From NCBI GenBank assembly GCA_012032065.1, contig JAAURV010000023.1, positions 1 through 19,377 of the forward strand: a stretch of 19,377 nt of DNA, written 5' to 3'. The notes beneath the pieces were generated by a model, which was given only the letters and a program-made list of their open reading frames with translations, searched no databases and was not told the origin of the DNA. Shown here one piece after another: positions 7,544-15,091 of the stretch. The translations under genes were made by a program, and so were the position numbers. The DNA comes from Hyphomicrobiales bacterium. Its GTDB lineage: Bacteria; Pseudomonadota; Alphaproteobacteria; Rhizobiales; Aestuariivirgaceae. Each line of letters starts with the position of its first letter. Position 1 is the stretch's first letter.

Positions 7544-8653
7544 TCAGTAAACCACGACGCTGCGGATCGATGTGCCCTCATGCATGAGGTCGAAGGCCTT
7601 GTTGATGTCCTGCAGTGGCATGGTGTGGGTGATCATCGGATCGATTTGGATCTTGCCGTTCATGTACCAGTCGACGATTTTTGGCACATCGGTGCGACCA
7701 CGGGCACCGCCAAATGCCGTGCCACGCCAGGAGCGGCCCGTCACAAGCTGAAATGGGCGTGTCGAGATTTCCTGGCCGGCGCCGGCGACGCCAATGATGA
7801 TGGACTGGCCCCACCCCTTATGCGCGCATTCCAGCGCCTGGCGCATGACCTTGACGTTGCCGATGCATTCAAACGAGTAATCCGCGCCGCCGCCCGTCAG
7901 TTCGACGAGGTGTGCGACGATGTCGCCCTGAACCTTCGCCGGGTTCACGAAATGAGTCATGCCGAACTTGCGGCCCCATTCCTCGCGCGCATCGTTGAGG
8001 TCAACGCCGACGATCATGTTGGCGCCGGCGAGTCGCAGGCCTTGAATGACGTTAAGGCCGATGCCGCCGAGGCCGAAGACGACGCAGTTCGAGCCTTCCT
8101 CCACCTTCGCTGTGTTGATCACGGCGCCAATGCCCGTCGTCACGCCACAGCCGACATAGCAAATCTTGTCGAAGGGCGCGTCATTGCGGACTTTGGCGAG
8201 CGCGATCTCCGGCATCACGGTGAAATTCGAAAAGGTGGAACAGCCCATATAGTGATGCACCATCTTGCCCTTGTAGGAAAAGCGCGAGGTGCCATCGGGC
8301 ATCAGGCCCTTGCCTTGCGTGAGGCGGATCTTCTGGCAGAGATTGGTTTTGGGATTGAGGCAGTATTCGCATTCGCGGCACTCGGGCGTGTAGAGCGGGA
8401 TCACGTGATCGCCCTTGGTCAGGGACTTCACGCCCTTGCCGGCCTCAACGACGATGCCCGCGCCCTCGTGCCCCATGATGGCAGGGAACAACCCTTCCGG
8501 ATCCTTGCCCGAGATCGTGAACTCGTCCGTGTGACAAATACCGGTCGCCTTGATCTCGACCAAGACTTCGCCTTCCTTCGGGCCTTCGAGATCGACTTCG
8601 ACGATTTCAAGTGGCTTACCCGCCTCAAAGGCGACCGCTGCGCGCGACTTCAT
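7544..8653 (-). CDS. adhC: S-(hydroxymethyl)glutathione dehydrogenase / class III alcohol dehydrogenase
   Basis: 369 aa, the standard length. It oxidises S-hydroxymethylglutathione with NAD+ to S-formylglutathione in the cytoplasm (also named flhA or frmA). Catalytic zinc ligands are seen in GICHTDE, GHEGAG and VGCGVTTG; the four structural zinc cysteines in PECRECEYCLNPKTNLC; the Rossmann site in VFGLGGIGLNVIQG. The C terminus (HEGTSIRSVVVY) is typical of class III enzymes. ATG 8653 is preceded by ggggagagg; a GTG 15 bases upstream overlaps that site and is rejected. Upstream on the same strand, 89 nt away, is the cytochrome c gene; downstream are gfa and fghA. Confidence 0.96.
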   Translation of the reverse strand: MKSRAAVAFEAGKPLEIVEVDLEGPKEGEVLVEIKATGICHTDEFTISGKDPEGLFPAIMGHEGAGIVVEAGKGVKSLTKGDHVIPLYTPECRECEYCLNPKTNLCQKIRLTQGKGLMPDGTSRFSYKGKMVHHYMGCSTFSNFTVMPEIALAKVRNDAPFDKICYVGCGVTTGIGAVINTAKVEEGSNCVVFGLGGIGLNVIQGLRLAGANMIVGVDLNDAREEWGRKFGMTHFVNPAKVQGDIVAHLVELTGGGADYSFECIGNVKVMRQALECAHKGWGQSIIIGVAGAGQEISTRPFQLVTGRSWRGTAFGGARGRTDVPKIVDWYMNGKIQIDPMITHTMPLQDINKAFDLMHEGTSIRSVVVY

Positions 8654-8742
8654 GAATCCTCTCCCCACCTAACGGCGGGTTTCAAGCTCGCACTCAATAG
8701 CGAAACCGTCAATAGGTCAAACGTCATAAGTATTGCGCGGAT

Positions 8743-9150
8743 CTACTGCTTTGTGAGCAGAAAGGCGATCAAGTCGGCGCGTTCGTCGGCTTTCTTCAGT
8801 CCTGCGAACGCCATCTTGGTTTTCGGCACCATTGCCTTGGGGTTTTCGAGGTACTTGTCGAGCACCGCTTCGTCCCAGGCCGGCTGCTGTGATGCGAACT
8901 CCTTCATGGCATCGGAATACGCGTAACCCTCGGCGCTTGCCACGGGCCGGTTGACGAGGCCTGTCAGATAGGGGCCGACCTTGTTGGCCTTGTCGGCAAC
9001 CGTGTGGCAGGCCATGCACTTCTTGAAGACCTTCTCGCCCTTGGACACATCGCCTGCATGCGCGTTTGCCGCTCCGATCGCGAGGCAAGCAATGGCAAGC
9101 GCCAGCCGCAATTTGCGATTGTCAAACATGAAATCCACTAGTTCACTCAC
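8743..9150 (-). CDS. Periplasmic class I cytochrome c (c2 / c550-like, probable electron carrier of methanol oxidation)
   Basis: 135 aa precursor with one heme site. A signal peptide is clear (LRLALAIACLAIGAANAHA, cleavage before GDVSKGE). The heme motif is CMACHT; the distal Met lies in MVPKTKMAFAGLKKADERADLIAFL, as in c2/c550 cytochromes. GTG at 9150 is chosen as start because gggaga sits 7-8 bases upstream; ATG at 9129 would also keep the signal peptide but has no good ribosome site. It is divergent from xoxF, with which it shares a 355-bp control region. It could take electrons from the XoxG cytochrome to a terminal oxidase, a cH-like role inferred from position. Confidence 0.9.
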   Translation of the reverse strand: MSELVDFMFDNRKLRLALAIACLAIGAANAHAGDVSKGEKVFKKCMACHTVADKANKVGPYLTGLVNRPVASAEGYAYSDAMKEFASQQPAWDEAVLDKYLENPKAMVPKTKMAFAGLKKADERADLIAFLLTKQ

Positions 9151-9227
9151 GATTATTTCTCCCGGTCTTCCAGCTTTAACAAACCTATGGCCTACGGTGG
9201 GGCTGCGTAGCATCGGCCAACTCATGT

Positions 9228-9245
9228 TGCAATCACGGGATTGCA
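9228..9245. promoter_or_regulatory. Operator-like dyad tgcaatc-N4-gattgca
   Basis: Perfect 7-bp inverted repeat with a 4-base spacer, 78 bases upstream of the cytochrome c start and 261 bases upstream of xoxF. Size and symmetry suit a dimeric regulator binding site. No regulator is known from this sequence. Confidence 0.45.
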
Positions 9246-9395
9246 TTTCATGTGAGAAGATTTGGACGTACTGACAGATCAAACTAGGACAAAGGTATCA
9301 GTTTGCGATGCAGCGGGCGATTTTACGTTGCGACCCCGGAAATTTCGGATTAGCCTCGCTTCGAGCTTTCCCAGCAAAGCTCAGAAAGCATACGT

Positions 9396-9444
9396 AAATT
9401 CCGCTATTTGTAAGGCGGACGGCGCAAGACAAATAGCTGAATTT
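9396..9444. promoter_or_regulatory. Large inverted repeat upstream of xoxF (16-base arms, 17-base spacer)
   Basis: Left arm aaattccgctatttgt (9396-9411) and right arm acaaatagctgaattt (9429-9444) are complementary at 15 of 16 positions, around the spacer 9412-9428. The right arm ends 61 bases before the xoxF ATG. It could be a paired operator, or a leader hairpin if transcription starts upstream of it. There is no T-run after it, so it is not a classical terminator. The dyad is directly seen; its function is inferred. Confidence 0.6.
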
Positions 9445-9505
9445 GACTGCTCTCGAGAGGCCGGGGAGAGCCAGCGAAAACCATAAGGATGGGAGAGAAC
9501 GAACC

Positions 9506-11383
9506 ATGCGCAGTTTCTTGCTATCAGCGACGTGCAGTTTGGCCTTGCTTGGCGTTGTCCAAGGCCCGGCGGCTGCCAATGATGAACTCATGAAAATGTC
9601 CGCCGACCCAAAAAACTGGGTCATGCCGGCGGCGACGTTCGATAACCAGCGTTACTCCAAGCTCAATCAGATAACGACCGACAATGTTGGCAAGCTGCAG
9701 GTCGCCTGGACATTCTCGACCGGCGTGCTGCGCGGCCACGAAGGCGCTCCGCTGGTGATCGACGGCACGATGTATGTGAACACGCCGTTCCCCAACACGG
9801 TCTATGCGCTTGACCTCAACGACAATGGATCGATCAAGTGGGCCTATCAGCCGAAGCAGGATCCGAACGTGATCCCGGTGATGTGCTGCGACACGGTCAA
9901 CCGCGGCCTGTCCTACGCCGACGGCAAGATCTTCCTCTACCAGGCCGATACGACGCTTGTGGCGCTTGATGCCAAGAGCGGTCAGGAAGCCTGGAAAATC
10001 AAGAACGGCGATCCAAGCATCGCCGAAACCGGCACCAACGCGCCGCATGTGTTCGGCGACAAGGTGCTGGTTGGCATTTCGGGCGGTGAGTTCGGTGTTC
10101 GCGGTTCGATGGCCGCCTACAACATCACGGACGGCAAGCTCGCTTGGCGCGCCTACTCGATGGGGCCGGATTCCGACATCCTGATGGATCCGGAAAAGAC
10201 CATGCATCTCGGTAAGCCGGTCGGCAAGGACTCCGGCATGAACACCTTTGAAGGTGACCAGTGGAAGATCGGCGGCGGCACGACATGGGGCTGGTACGCC
10301 TATGATCCGGCGCTGAACCTTGTTTACTACGGCACCGGCAATCCGTCGACCTGGAATCCCAATCAGCGGCCAGGCGACAATCGCTGGTCGATGACGATCA
10401 TGGCGCGTGACCTCGGCACCGGCATGGCGAAGTGGGTCTATCAGATGACGCCCCACGACGAATGGGACTATGACGGCGTCAACGAAATGATTCTCGCCGA
10501 CATGAATGTCGGCGGCCAGATGCGCAAAGCGCTGGTTCACTTCGATCGTAACGGGCTTGCCTACACGATGGACCGTGAAACCGGCGAATTGCTCGTTGCT
10601 GAAAAGTACGATCCGACGGTGAACTGGACGACGGGCGTCGACATGGACAAGAACAGCCCGACCTATGGCCGTCCGGCCGTGGTTCCCGAAAAGTCGACCG
10701 AGCACAATGGCGAAGATGTCAACGTGACCGACATTTGCCCGGCCGCTCTCGGCACGAAGGACCAGCAACCGGCGGCGTATTCGCCCGACACTGGCCTGTT
10801 CTACGTGCCGACCAACCATGTCTGCATGGACTACGAACCCTATAAGGTCTCGTATACGGCGGGCCAGGCTTACGTCGGCGCGGCGCTCAGCATGTATCCG
10901 CCCAAGGGTGAAAGCCACATGGGTAACTTCATCGCCTGGGACGCCGACAAGGGCAAGATCGCGTGGTCGAACAAGGAGCAGTTCTCCGCTTGGGGTGGTG
11001 CTCTCGCGACAGCCGGCGGCGTTGTCTTCTACGGCACGCTCGATGGCTTCCTGAAGGCGGTCGACGCCAAGACGGGCAAGGAGCTTTACAAGTTCAAGAC
11101 TCCATCCGGCATCATCGGCAACGTCATGACCTATGAACACGGCGGCAAGCAGTACGTCGCGGTGCTCTCGGGCGTGGGCGGATGGGCCGGCATTGGTCTT
11201 GCGGCCGGTCTGCTCAATCCTGAAAACGCCGCCGGCTGGCATGCCGCGGTGAGCCAGAGCAAACAGCCGTCGGTGGAAGACAAGGTCGTGTCAACGGCCG
11301 GGCTTGGCGCGGTCGGCGGTTATGCCGGACTGACCAAGTACACATCGCTTGGCGGCTCGTTGACGGTGTTCGCGATTCCCTAG
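9506..11383 (+). CDS. xoxF: Lanthanide-dependent PQQ methanol dehydrogenase XoxF
   Basis: 625 aa precursor; signal peptide to about PAAA (21-24). Periplasmic eight-bladed quinoprotein oxidising methanol to formaldehyde (possibly on to formate), passing electrons to XoxG. Seen: adjacent cysteines VMCCDTVNRG (127-128) that form the PQQ-stacking disulfide; metal ligands Glu195 (GGEFGVRG) and Asn279 (GTGNPSTWNP); catalytic Asp321 with the extra Asp323 in DEWDYDGVNE. The extra Asp marks the lanthanide type, where MxaF has Ala. Tryptophan-docking repeats such as GTLDGFLKAVDAKTGKELYKFKTPSG follow. ATG 9506 is chosen for its ribosome site gggagagaac and signal peptide. It is ~25 residues longer than the usual ~600 because of a segment around 571-598 just before GLGAVGGYAGL. 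First gene of xoxF-xoxG-xoxJ. Confidence 0.97.
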   Translation: MRSFLLSATCSLALLGVVQGPAAANDELMKMSADPKNWVMPAATFDNQRYSKLNQITTDNVGKLQVAWTFSTGVLRGHEGAPLVIDGTMYVNTPFPNTVYALDLNDNGSIKWAYQPKQDPNVIPVMCCDTVNRGLSYADGKIFLYQADTTLVALDAKSGQEAWKIKNGDPSIAETGTNAPHVFGDKVLVGISGGEFGVRGSMAAYNITDGKLAWRAYSMGPDSDILMDPEKTMHLGKPVGKDSGMNTFEGDQWKIGGGTTWGWYAYDPALNLVYYGTGNPSTWNPNQRPGDNRWSMTIMARDLGTGMAKWVYQMTPHDEWDYDGVNEMILADMNVGGQMRKALVHFDRNGLAYTMDRETGELLVAEKYDPTVNWTTGVDMDKNSPTYGRPAVVPEKSTEHNGEDVNVTDICPAALGTKDQQPAAYSPDTGLFYVPTNHVCMDYEPYKVSYTAGQAYVGAALSMYPPKGESHMGNFIAWDADKGKIAWSNKEQFSAWGGALATAGGVVFYGTLDGFLKAVDAKTGKELYKFKTPSGIIGNVMTYEHGGKQYVAVLSGVGGWAGIGLAAGLLNPENAAGWHAAVSQSKQPSVEDKVVSTAGLGAVGGYAGLTKYTSLGGSLTVFAIP

Positions 11384-11412
11384 GACCACGTCCGGTTCAC
11401 GGACAGACTCAA

Positions 11413-11454
11413 GGGCCTGATGCTCGATTGCCGTTTGTTCGGCGCATCAGGCCC
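11413..11454 (+). terminator. Hairpin between xoxF and xoxG
   Basis: Perfect 11-bp stem gggcctgatgc / gcatcaggccc around a 20-base loop, starting 30 bases after the xoxF stop. It is followed by cattcttgcc, too T-poor for a strong intrinsic terminator. More likely it is a partial terminator or 3'-end stabiliser that keeps xoxF message higher than xoxGJ; that role is inferred. Confidence 0.5.
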
Positions 11455-11491
11455 CATTCTTGCCTCCAATTGAATCCATGCCGAGGTCTGC

Positions 11492-11998
11492 ATGAATAAA
11501 CTTTGGCTTCTGTTGTCGATGTCACTGATCTGCGGCGCGGCAATTGCCGAACCGCCCGGCGATCCGAAGGCCGTCACCAATGAGGACGGCAAATACCTCG
11601 ACGCCAATGGCGATCCCACCTTCAACATAACGGATGACGGCACCGTCGACTGGTACACATTCTCCGGCTACCGCCGTTATCACTCCGACTGCCATGTCTG
11701 CCACGGGCCCGCGGGCCAAGGGTCGACCTATGCGCCGCCCTTGATCGATTCGCTGAAGAGCATGAACTATGTCGAGTACCTCGAAGTCGTCACCAATGGG
11801 CGGCAGAAGGTAGGCGCCTCCGGCAACAGCGTGATGCCTGCTTTCGGCACGAACAAGAACGTGATGTGCTACGTCGACGACATCTACGTTTATCTTCGCG
11901 CGCGCACGGCGGGCGTCGGCGGCACGGGCAGGCCGCCCAAGAAGGAAGCGAAACCGGCGGCCTTCACCGAGGCTGAAACGGCATGCATGGGCGGATGA
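11492..11998 (+). CDS. xoxG: XoxG-type cytochrome c (methanol metabolism-related, four-cysteine cytochrome)
   Basis: 168 aa precursor; signal peptide MNKLWLLLSMSLICGAAIA. Periplasmic electron acceptor of XoxF, equivalent to cytochrome cL. One heme site, CHVCH (Cys67, Cys70, His71), with probable distal Met115 in NSVMPAFGTNKNVMCYVDDIYVYL. Two more cysteines (126 and 165) remain in the mature protein, matching the family named 'c-type cytochrome, methanol metabolism-related' (four conserved Cys); they may form a disulfide tying down the C-terminal tail. A Pro/Lys-rich linker (RPPKKEAKPAAF, 147-158) precedes the last cysteine. A gaggtc ribosome site precedes the ATG. Its stop overlaps the xoxJ start. 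Confidence 0.92.
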   Translation: MNKLWLLLSMSLICGAAIAEPPGDPKAVTNEDGKYLDANGDPTFNITDDGTVDWYTFSGYRRYHSDCHVCHGPAGQGSTYAPPLIDSLKSMNYVEYLEVVTNGRQKVGASGNSVMPAFGTNKNVMCYVDDIYVYLRARTAGVGGTGRPPKKEAKPAAFTEAETACMGG

Positions 11999-12834
11999 AG
12001 CTCCGCGCTGCCTGCTACGCGGCGGCGCTGTTGACGGCGCTTCATGGGCAGGGCTTGGCGCAGGACTCCGGGCTTGCGGGTTCGGTCGAGCTCGTCGACC
12101 CCAAGGTGCTTCGCGTCTGCGCGGATCCAAACAATCTGCCTTTCACCAACGAAAAGCAGGAAGGGTTCGAAAACCGTTTGGCTGAGTTCCTTGCCAAGAA
12201 GCTCGGCAAGTCGGTGTCGTACACCTATTTCCCGATGGCGACCGGTTTCGTGCGCATGACGCTTGGCGCGTACAAGTGCGATGTCATTCTGGGTTATCCG
12301 CAGGGCGACGAGCTGGTGCAGAATACCAATGCCTACTACCGCACGGCCTATGCGCTGATCTACAAGCCCGGCAACGGGCTTGACGGCGTGACGTCCTTTG
12401 CCGATCCGCGGCTCAAGGACAAGAGGATCGGCATCGTCGCGGGCACGCCGCCAGCCGCGCTCATGGCGCGCAACAAGCTGATGGGAAAGGCGAAGCCATA
12501 TCAGTTGATGGTCGACACGCGGCATAGTTCGCCGACACAGAAGATGATTGCCGATCTGCAATCGGGCGAGATCGACGCGGGCGCGCTGTGGGGACCGATT
12601 GCGGGCTATCATGCGAAGAGGTCCGGAACGCCGCTCACGATCGTGCCGCTCACTGGCGAAAAGAGAAGCGCGCATATGGTATTCCGCATCACCATGGGCG
12701 TGCGCGCTTCGGACCAAGACTGGAAACGAACGCTCAACAAACTAATCCGCGAAAACCAGCAGGAGATCAACGCGATCCTGCTGGACTACGGCGTGCCTCT
12801 GCTCGACGAACAGGACCGGCCGATCAGCCAGTGA
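11995..12834 (+). CDS. xoxJ: XoxJ / MoxJ-type quinoprotein dehydrogenase-associated periplasmic binding protein
   Basis: 279 aa precursor; signal peptide MKLRAACYAAALLTALHGQGLAQ. Resembles SBP family 3 (amino-acid-binding) proteins of the quinoprotein-associated branch, with the hallmark LRVCADPNNLPFTNEKQEGFENRLAEFLA at ~39-67, CDVILGYP (95-102) and the later LQSGEIDAGALWGPIAGYHAK. XoxJ is thought to help activate or mature XoxF in the periplasm rather than serve a transporter; no cognate permease lies beside it. The start at 11995 is chosen because it overlaps the xoxG stop (ATGA) and begins the signal peptide; ATG 11983 is in frame but adds only MHGR. The 3' end is 6 bases from the stop of the convergent gene. 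Confidence 0.92.
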   Translation: MKLRAACYAAALLTALHGQGLAQDSGLAGSVELVDPKVLRVCADPNNLPFTNEKQEGFENRLAEFLAKKLGKSVSYTYFPMATGFVRMTLGAYKCDVILGYPQGDELVQNTNAYYRTAYALIYKPGNGLDGVTSFADPRLKDKRIGIVAGTPPAALMARNKLMGKAKPYQLMVDTRHSSPTQKMIADLQSGEIDAGALWGPIAGYHAKRSGTPLTIVPLTGEKRSAHMVFRITMGVRASDQDWKRTLNKLIRENQQEINAILLDYGVPLLDEQDRPISQ

Positions 12835-12840
12835 GGCATC

Positions 12841-13451
12841 TCAAGGCTCTTGCTCGATGGCATTCTGGATGTCACGCGTGAGATTGAAGAGTCTCTGTTC
12901 GATAATGACGGGCACTTCGCAGACGAAGCGGAGCGATCTCTGGCGTTCTTCGAAGATGCGCAAGTTCCAGTTCAGCACTTCAGTTTGCTGTGCGACGAGC
13001 GCCGGATCGGCGGATGCATCGTTGCGGAGGTCCGAGAGCGTCGCGTTTTCCTTGCGCACCAGTTCCGCCAGGTTCTTCTGCGCTCCGCCGAAGCGCTCGA
13101 GGCCGGCGATCACCGAAGCGCGCTCGGCATTGACGGTTTCGACGAGTCCAACGGCCACCTTGAGCAGGAGCGGCTGCTTGTTTGCTCCCGCCGATCCGGC
13201 GAATCGGCAATGGCCTTTGCTGCTTCGTCCTCGGTCGTGCGCCGTGCCGCGATCAGCTGTACCAGATTTACAACGCTTTGTTCATCGCGCCAGGTTGCAA
13301 TCCCCTCGGTGGACGGCCCCCGCCACACCGCGGCAAGCGAAATTTCAGGAACCTTCCTCTGCACGCAGGGCCAGTCTCCTGTTTGCGCGCCAAAGGCCTG
13401 AGAGACACCGCATGCCAGCAGCAGGCAAGAGACCAGGGCAACGAGCTTCAT
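12841..13451 (-). CDS. Uncharacterised secreted protein of the PQQ-dehydrogenase ABC cluster (frameshifted near 13202)
   Basis: Repaired length is about 202 aa. Signal peptide MKLVALVSCLLLACGVSQAFGA, then a short conserved-looking block GDWPCVQRKVPEISLAAVWRGP, then a helix-rich part (VGLVETVNAERASVIAGLERF, then KNLAELVRKENATLSDLRN) that looks coiled-coil-like. One base is missing near 13202: the N-terminal frame ends AAKAIAD, and the sequence continues in another frame as FAGSAGANKQPLLLKVAVGLVET to a stop at 12841. No enzyme motif is seen. The ATG overlaps the permease stop (ATGA), so it is the last gene of the ABC operon. I recall similar proteins in PQQ-alcohol dehydrogenase ABC clusters but no function for them. 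Probably a periplasmic partner of the transporter. Confidence 0.72.
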
Positions 13452-14294
13452 TCCGCCGCCCTGCGCCGCGCCATGAAACCGCGCGTTGGATCGTATGAAA
13501 CAATCGCCGCAAACAGAAAGACGGCGGTTGTCGCCGACACGATGGCCAGAGCTGTCCAGTTCATCTGACCATGAAGTGAAAAGCGGATGAGTTCGACCGC
13601 GTGAGTGAATGGGTTCCACTGGCAAATGTAATAGAGCAGCGGACTCGATTCCCGCACACGCCAGAGCGGATACAGCGCCGAAGATGCGAAATACATCGGG
13701 AAGATCACGAAGTTCATGACTCCCGCGAAATTTTCAAGCTGTTTCACCAGCGAGGAGAGCAGCAAGCCGATGGCCCCGAACAAGAGGCCACAGAGGACCA
13801 ATGCCGGAAAGAACGGCGAAATAGCCGACCGCCGGCGGTTTCACATCCCACAGCCATGCGATGGCCAGAAAGACATAGGCTTGCAGGACCGAGACCGCGA
13901 TCCCGGCGAGGAGTTTGGCGACCAGCAGGAACCAGCGCGGAAACGGACTCACCAGCAGCGTGCGCATGTTGCCCATTTCGCGGTCATAGACCATCGAGAG
14001 CGAGGACTGCATGCCGTTGAAGAGCAGGATCATGGCGACGAGACCCGGCGTGATGTAGACTTCATAGAGCACATAGGTCTGATAGGGCGGAATGATGGAG
14101 ACGCCGAGAACCTGGCGAAAACCGGCGGCGAAGATGAAGAGCCAGAGGAGCGGGCGCACCAGCGCCGCCACGAAGCGCTCGCGCTGATGCAGGAAACGCA
14201 GGCTTTCGCGCCAGACGATGCCTGAGAGGCAGGTCAGATACTGGCGCGCGGAAAATCCGGCTTGGGCTGCGGCGGGGACTTCGATGGCTGTCAT
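13448..14294 (-). CDS. ABC-2 type transporter permease of the PQQ-dehydrogenase-associated (lut-like) system (frameshifted near 13815)
   Basis: Inner-membrane permease of about 281 aa when repaired. The N-terminal half (VRPLLWLFIFAAGFRQVLG, then YEVYITPGLVAMILLFNGMQSS, then MVYDREMGNMRTLLVSPFPRW) is a clear ABC-2 signature. It runs to VGYFAV, after which the family sequence FFPALVLCGLLFGAIGLLLSSL continues in another frame to YDPTRGFMARRRAAE. The span has one base too many, so an insertion lies near 13810-13820. About six hydrophobic segments are visible. The ATG overlaps the ATPase stop and its stop overlaps the next ATG. It corresponds by family and position to the permease of methylotroph lanthanide-uptake loci (LutF) and to PedC-type permeases. 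Direction of transport and cargo are not shown by the sequence. Confidence 0.82.
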
Positions 14295-15079
14295 GCCGCA
14301 ACCTCTGCGGGGTTTGGCCTTGCGGCGCCGATGAGCTTCTCGAAGGCCGGCTTGATATCCTTGACGCCCTGTTCGCGGAGGATGTCGCGCACGGGTCCCT
14401 CCGCCAGAACTTTGCCGTGGTGCAGGACCACGACGGAGTCATCTTTCGCGACTTCTTCGAAGAGATGCGTCGCCCATAAGACGCCCAGGCCTTCCTCGGC
14501 TACAAGCCGGCGGACGTGGGCGATGATGTCCGCGCGGGATTTGATGTCGAGGCCCACCGTTGCTTCATCGAGAAGTAGAAGCCGAGGGCGATGCAGGAGC
14601 GCGCGCGCGATCTCGACGCGGCGCATCTGTCCGCCGGAAAGGCTGCGCACCTTTTCATTCCTCCGTGCGCCAAGATCGAACCAGTCGAGCAGTTCCTGCG
14701 CACGCTTTCGGCCATCGGCGGAGGTTATGCCGTGCAGGGCCGCGTGATAGAGAAGGTTTTGCATCACCGACAGGTCGAGGTCGACGGTGCGCGACTGAAA
14801 CACCACGCCCAGTCCGCGCAACGCCTCGCCGGGATGATCTCGCAGGCTGTTGCCGAAAACCTTGATCGCGCCTTGCCTGGCGTCGTAAAGCCGCGTCACA
14901 AGCGCAAACAGCGTGGACTTGCCCGCGCCATTGAGGCCCAGCAGCACGCTGAATCGGCCCGATGGCACGCTGAATGTCACATCATCGAGCGCGCGTCTTG
15001 CGCCATAGCTGTGGCCGAGCTTTTCGATGCCCAGCGCGGCAGCCTCGGATTTTCTTGTTTCGCTCATGTCTTGCCGCAT
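14291..15079 (-). CDS. ABC transporter ATP-binding protein, PQQ-dependent alcohol dehydrogenase system (lut-like)
   Basis: 262 aa cytoplasmic ATPase. Walker A GLNGAGKST (48-56), Q-loop VVFQSRTVD (~92-100), signature LSGGQMRRVEIARAL (147-161), Walker B LLLLDEATVGLD (167-178) and switch His in WATHLFEE (~202-209) are all present. It groups with the DrrA/CcmA-like ATPases that pair with ABC-2 permases. The start at 15079 lies 12 bases after the beta-propeller stop; ATG 15067 (MSETRK) is an alternative. Its stop overlaps the permease ATG. It supplies energy to the transporter encoded here and corresponds to LutE-type ATPases of lanthanide loci by context. Confidence 0.9.
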   Translation of the reverse strand: MRQDMSETRKSEAAALGIEKLGHSYGARRALDDVTFSVPSGRFSVLLGLNGAGKSTLFALVTRLYDARQGAIKVFGNSLRDHPGEALRGLGVVFQSRTVDLDLSVMQNLLYHAALHGITSADGRKRAQELLDWFDLGARRNEKVRSLSGGQMRRVEIARALLHRPRLLLLDEATVGLDIKSRADIIAHVRRLVAEEGLGVLWATHLFEEVAKDDSVVVLHHGKVLAEGPVRDILREQGVKDIKPAFEKLIGAARPNPAEVAA

Positions 15080-15091
15080 GACCTTGCAGCA

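Larger units (their letters stand above)
9151..9505. promoter_or_regulatory. Divergent control region between the cytochrome c gene and xoxF
   Basis: 355 bases without a convincing gene. It must hold promoters for the formaldehyde operon (left) and for xoxFGJ (right). Visible elements: a dyad at 9228-9245, a 7-bp hairpin gagcttt/aaagctc at 9363-9382, a large dyad at 9396-9444, the palindrome ctctcgagag at 9450-9459, and the xoxF ribosome site (gggagag, 9491-9497). No confident -35/-10 pair could be assigned. An in-frame extension of xoxF upstream of ATG 9506 is open but shows no protein-like sequence and no ribosome site. Confidence 0.75.

Noticed and set aside
7085..8926. 613-codon open frame on the plus strand
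   Set aside because: Antisense to gfa and adhC, both unmistakable; no motif or start signal.
9524..11242. 572-codon open frame on the minus strand
   Set aside because: Antisense to xoxF; low-complexity His/Arg/Val composition and no family signature.
9506..11383. Calcium-dependent MxaF instead of XoxF
   Set aside because: The DYD motif (Asp321/Asp323) has the second Asp of lanthanide enzymes, no mxaI small subunit follows, and the partners are XoxG- and XoxJ-like.
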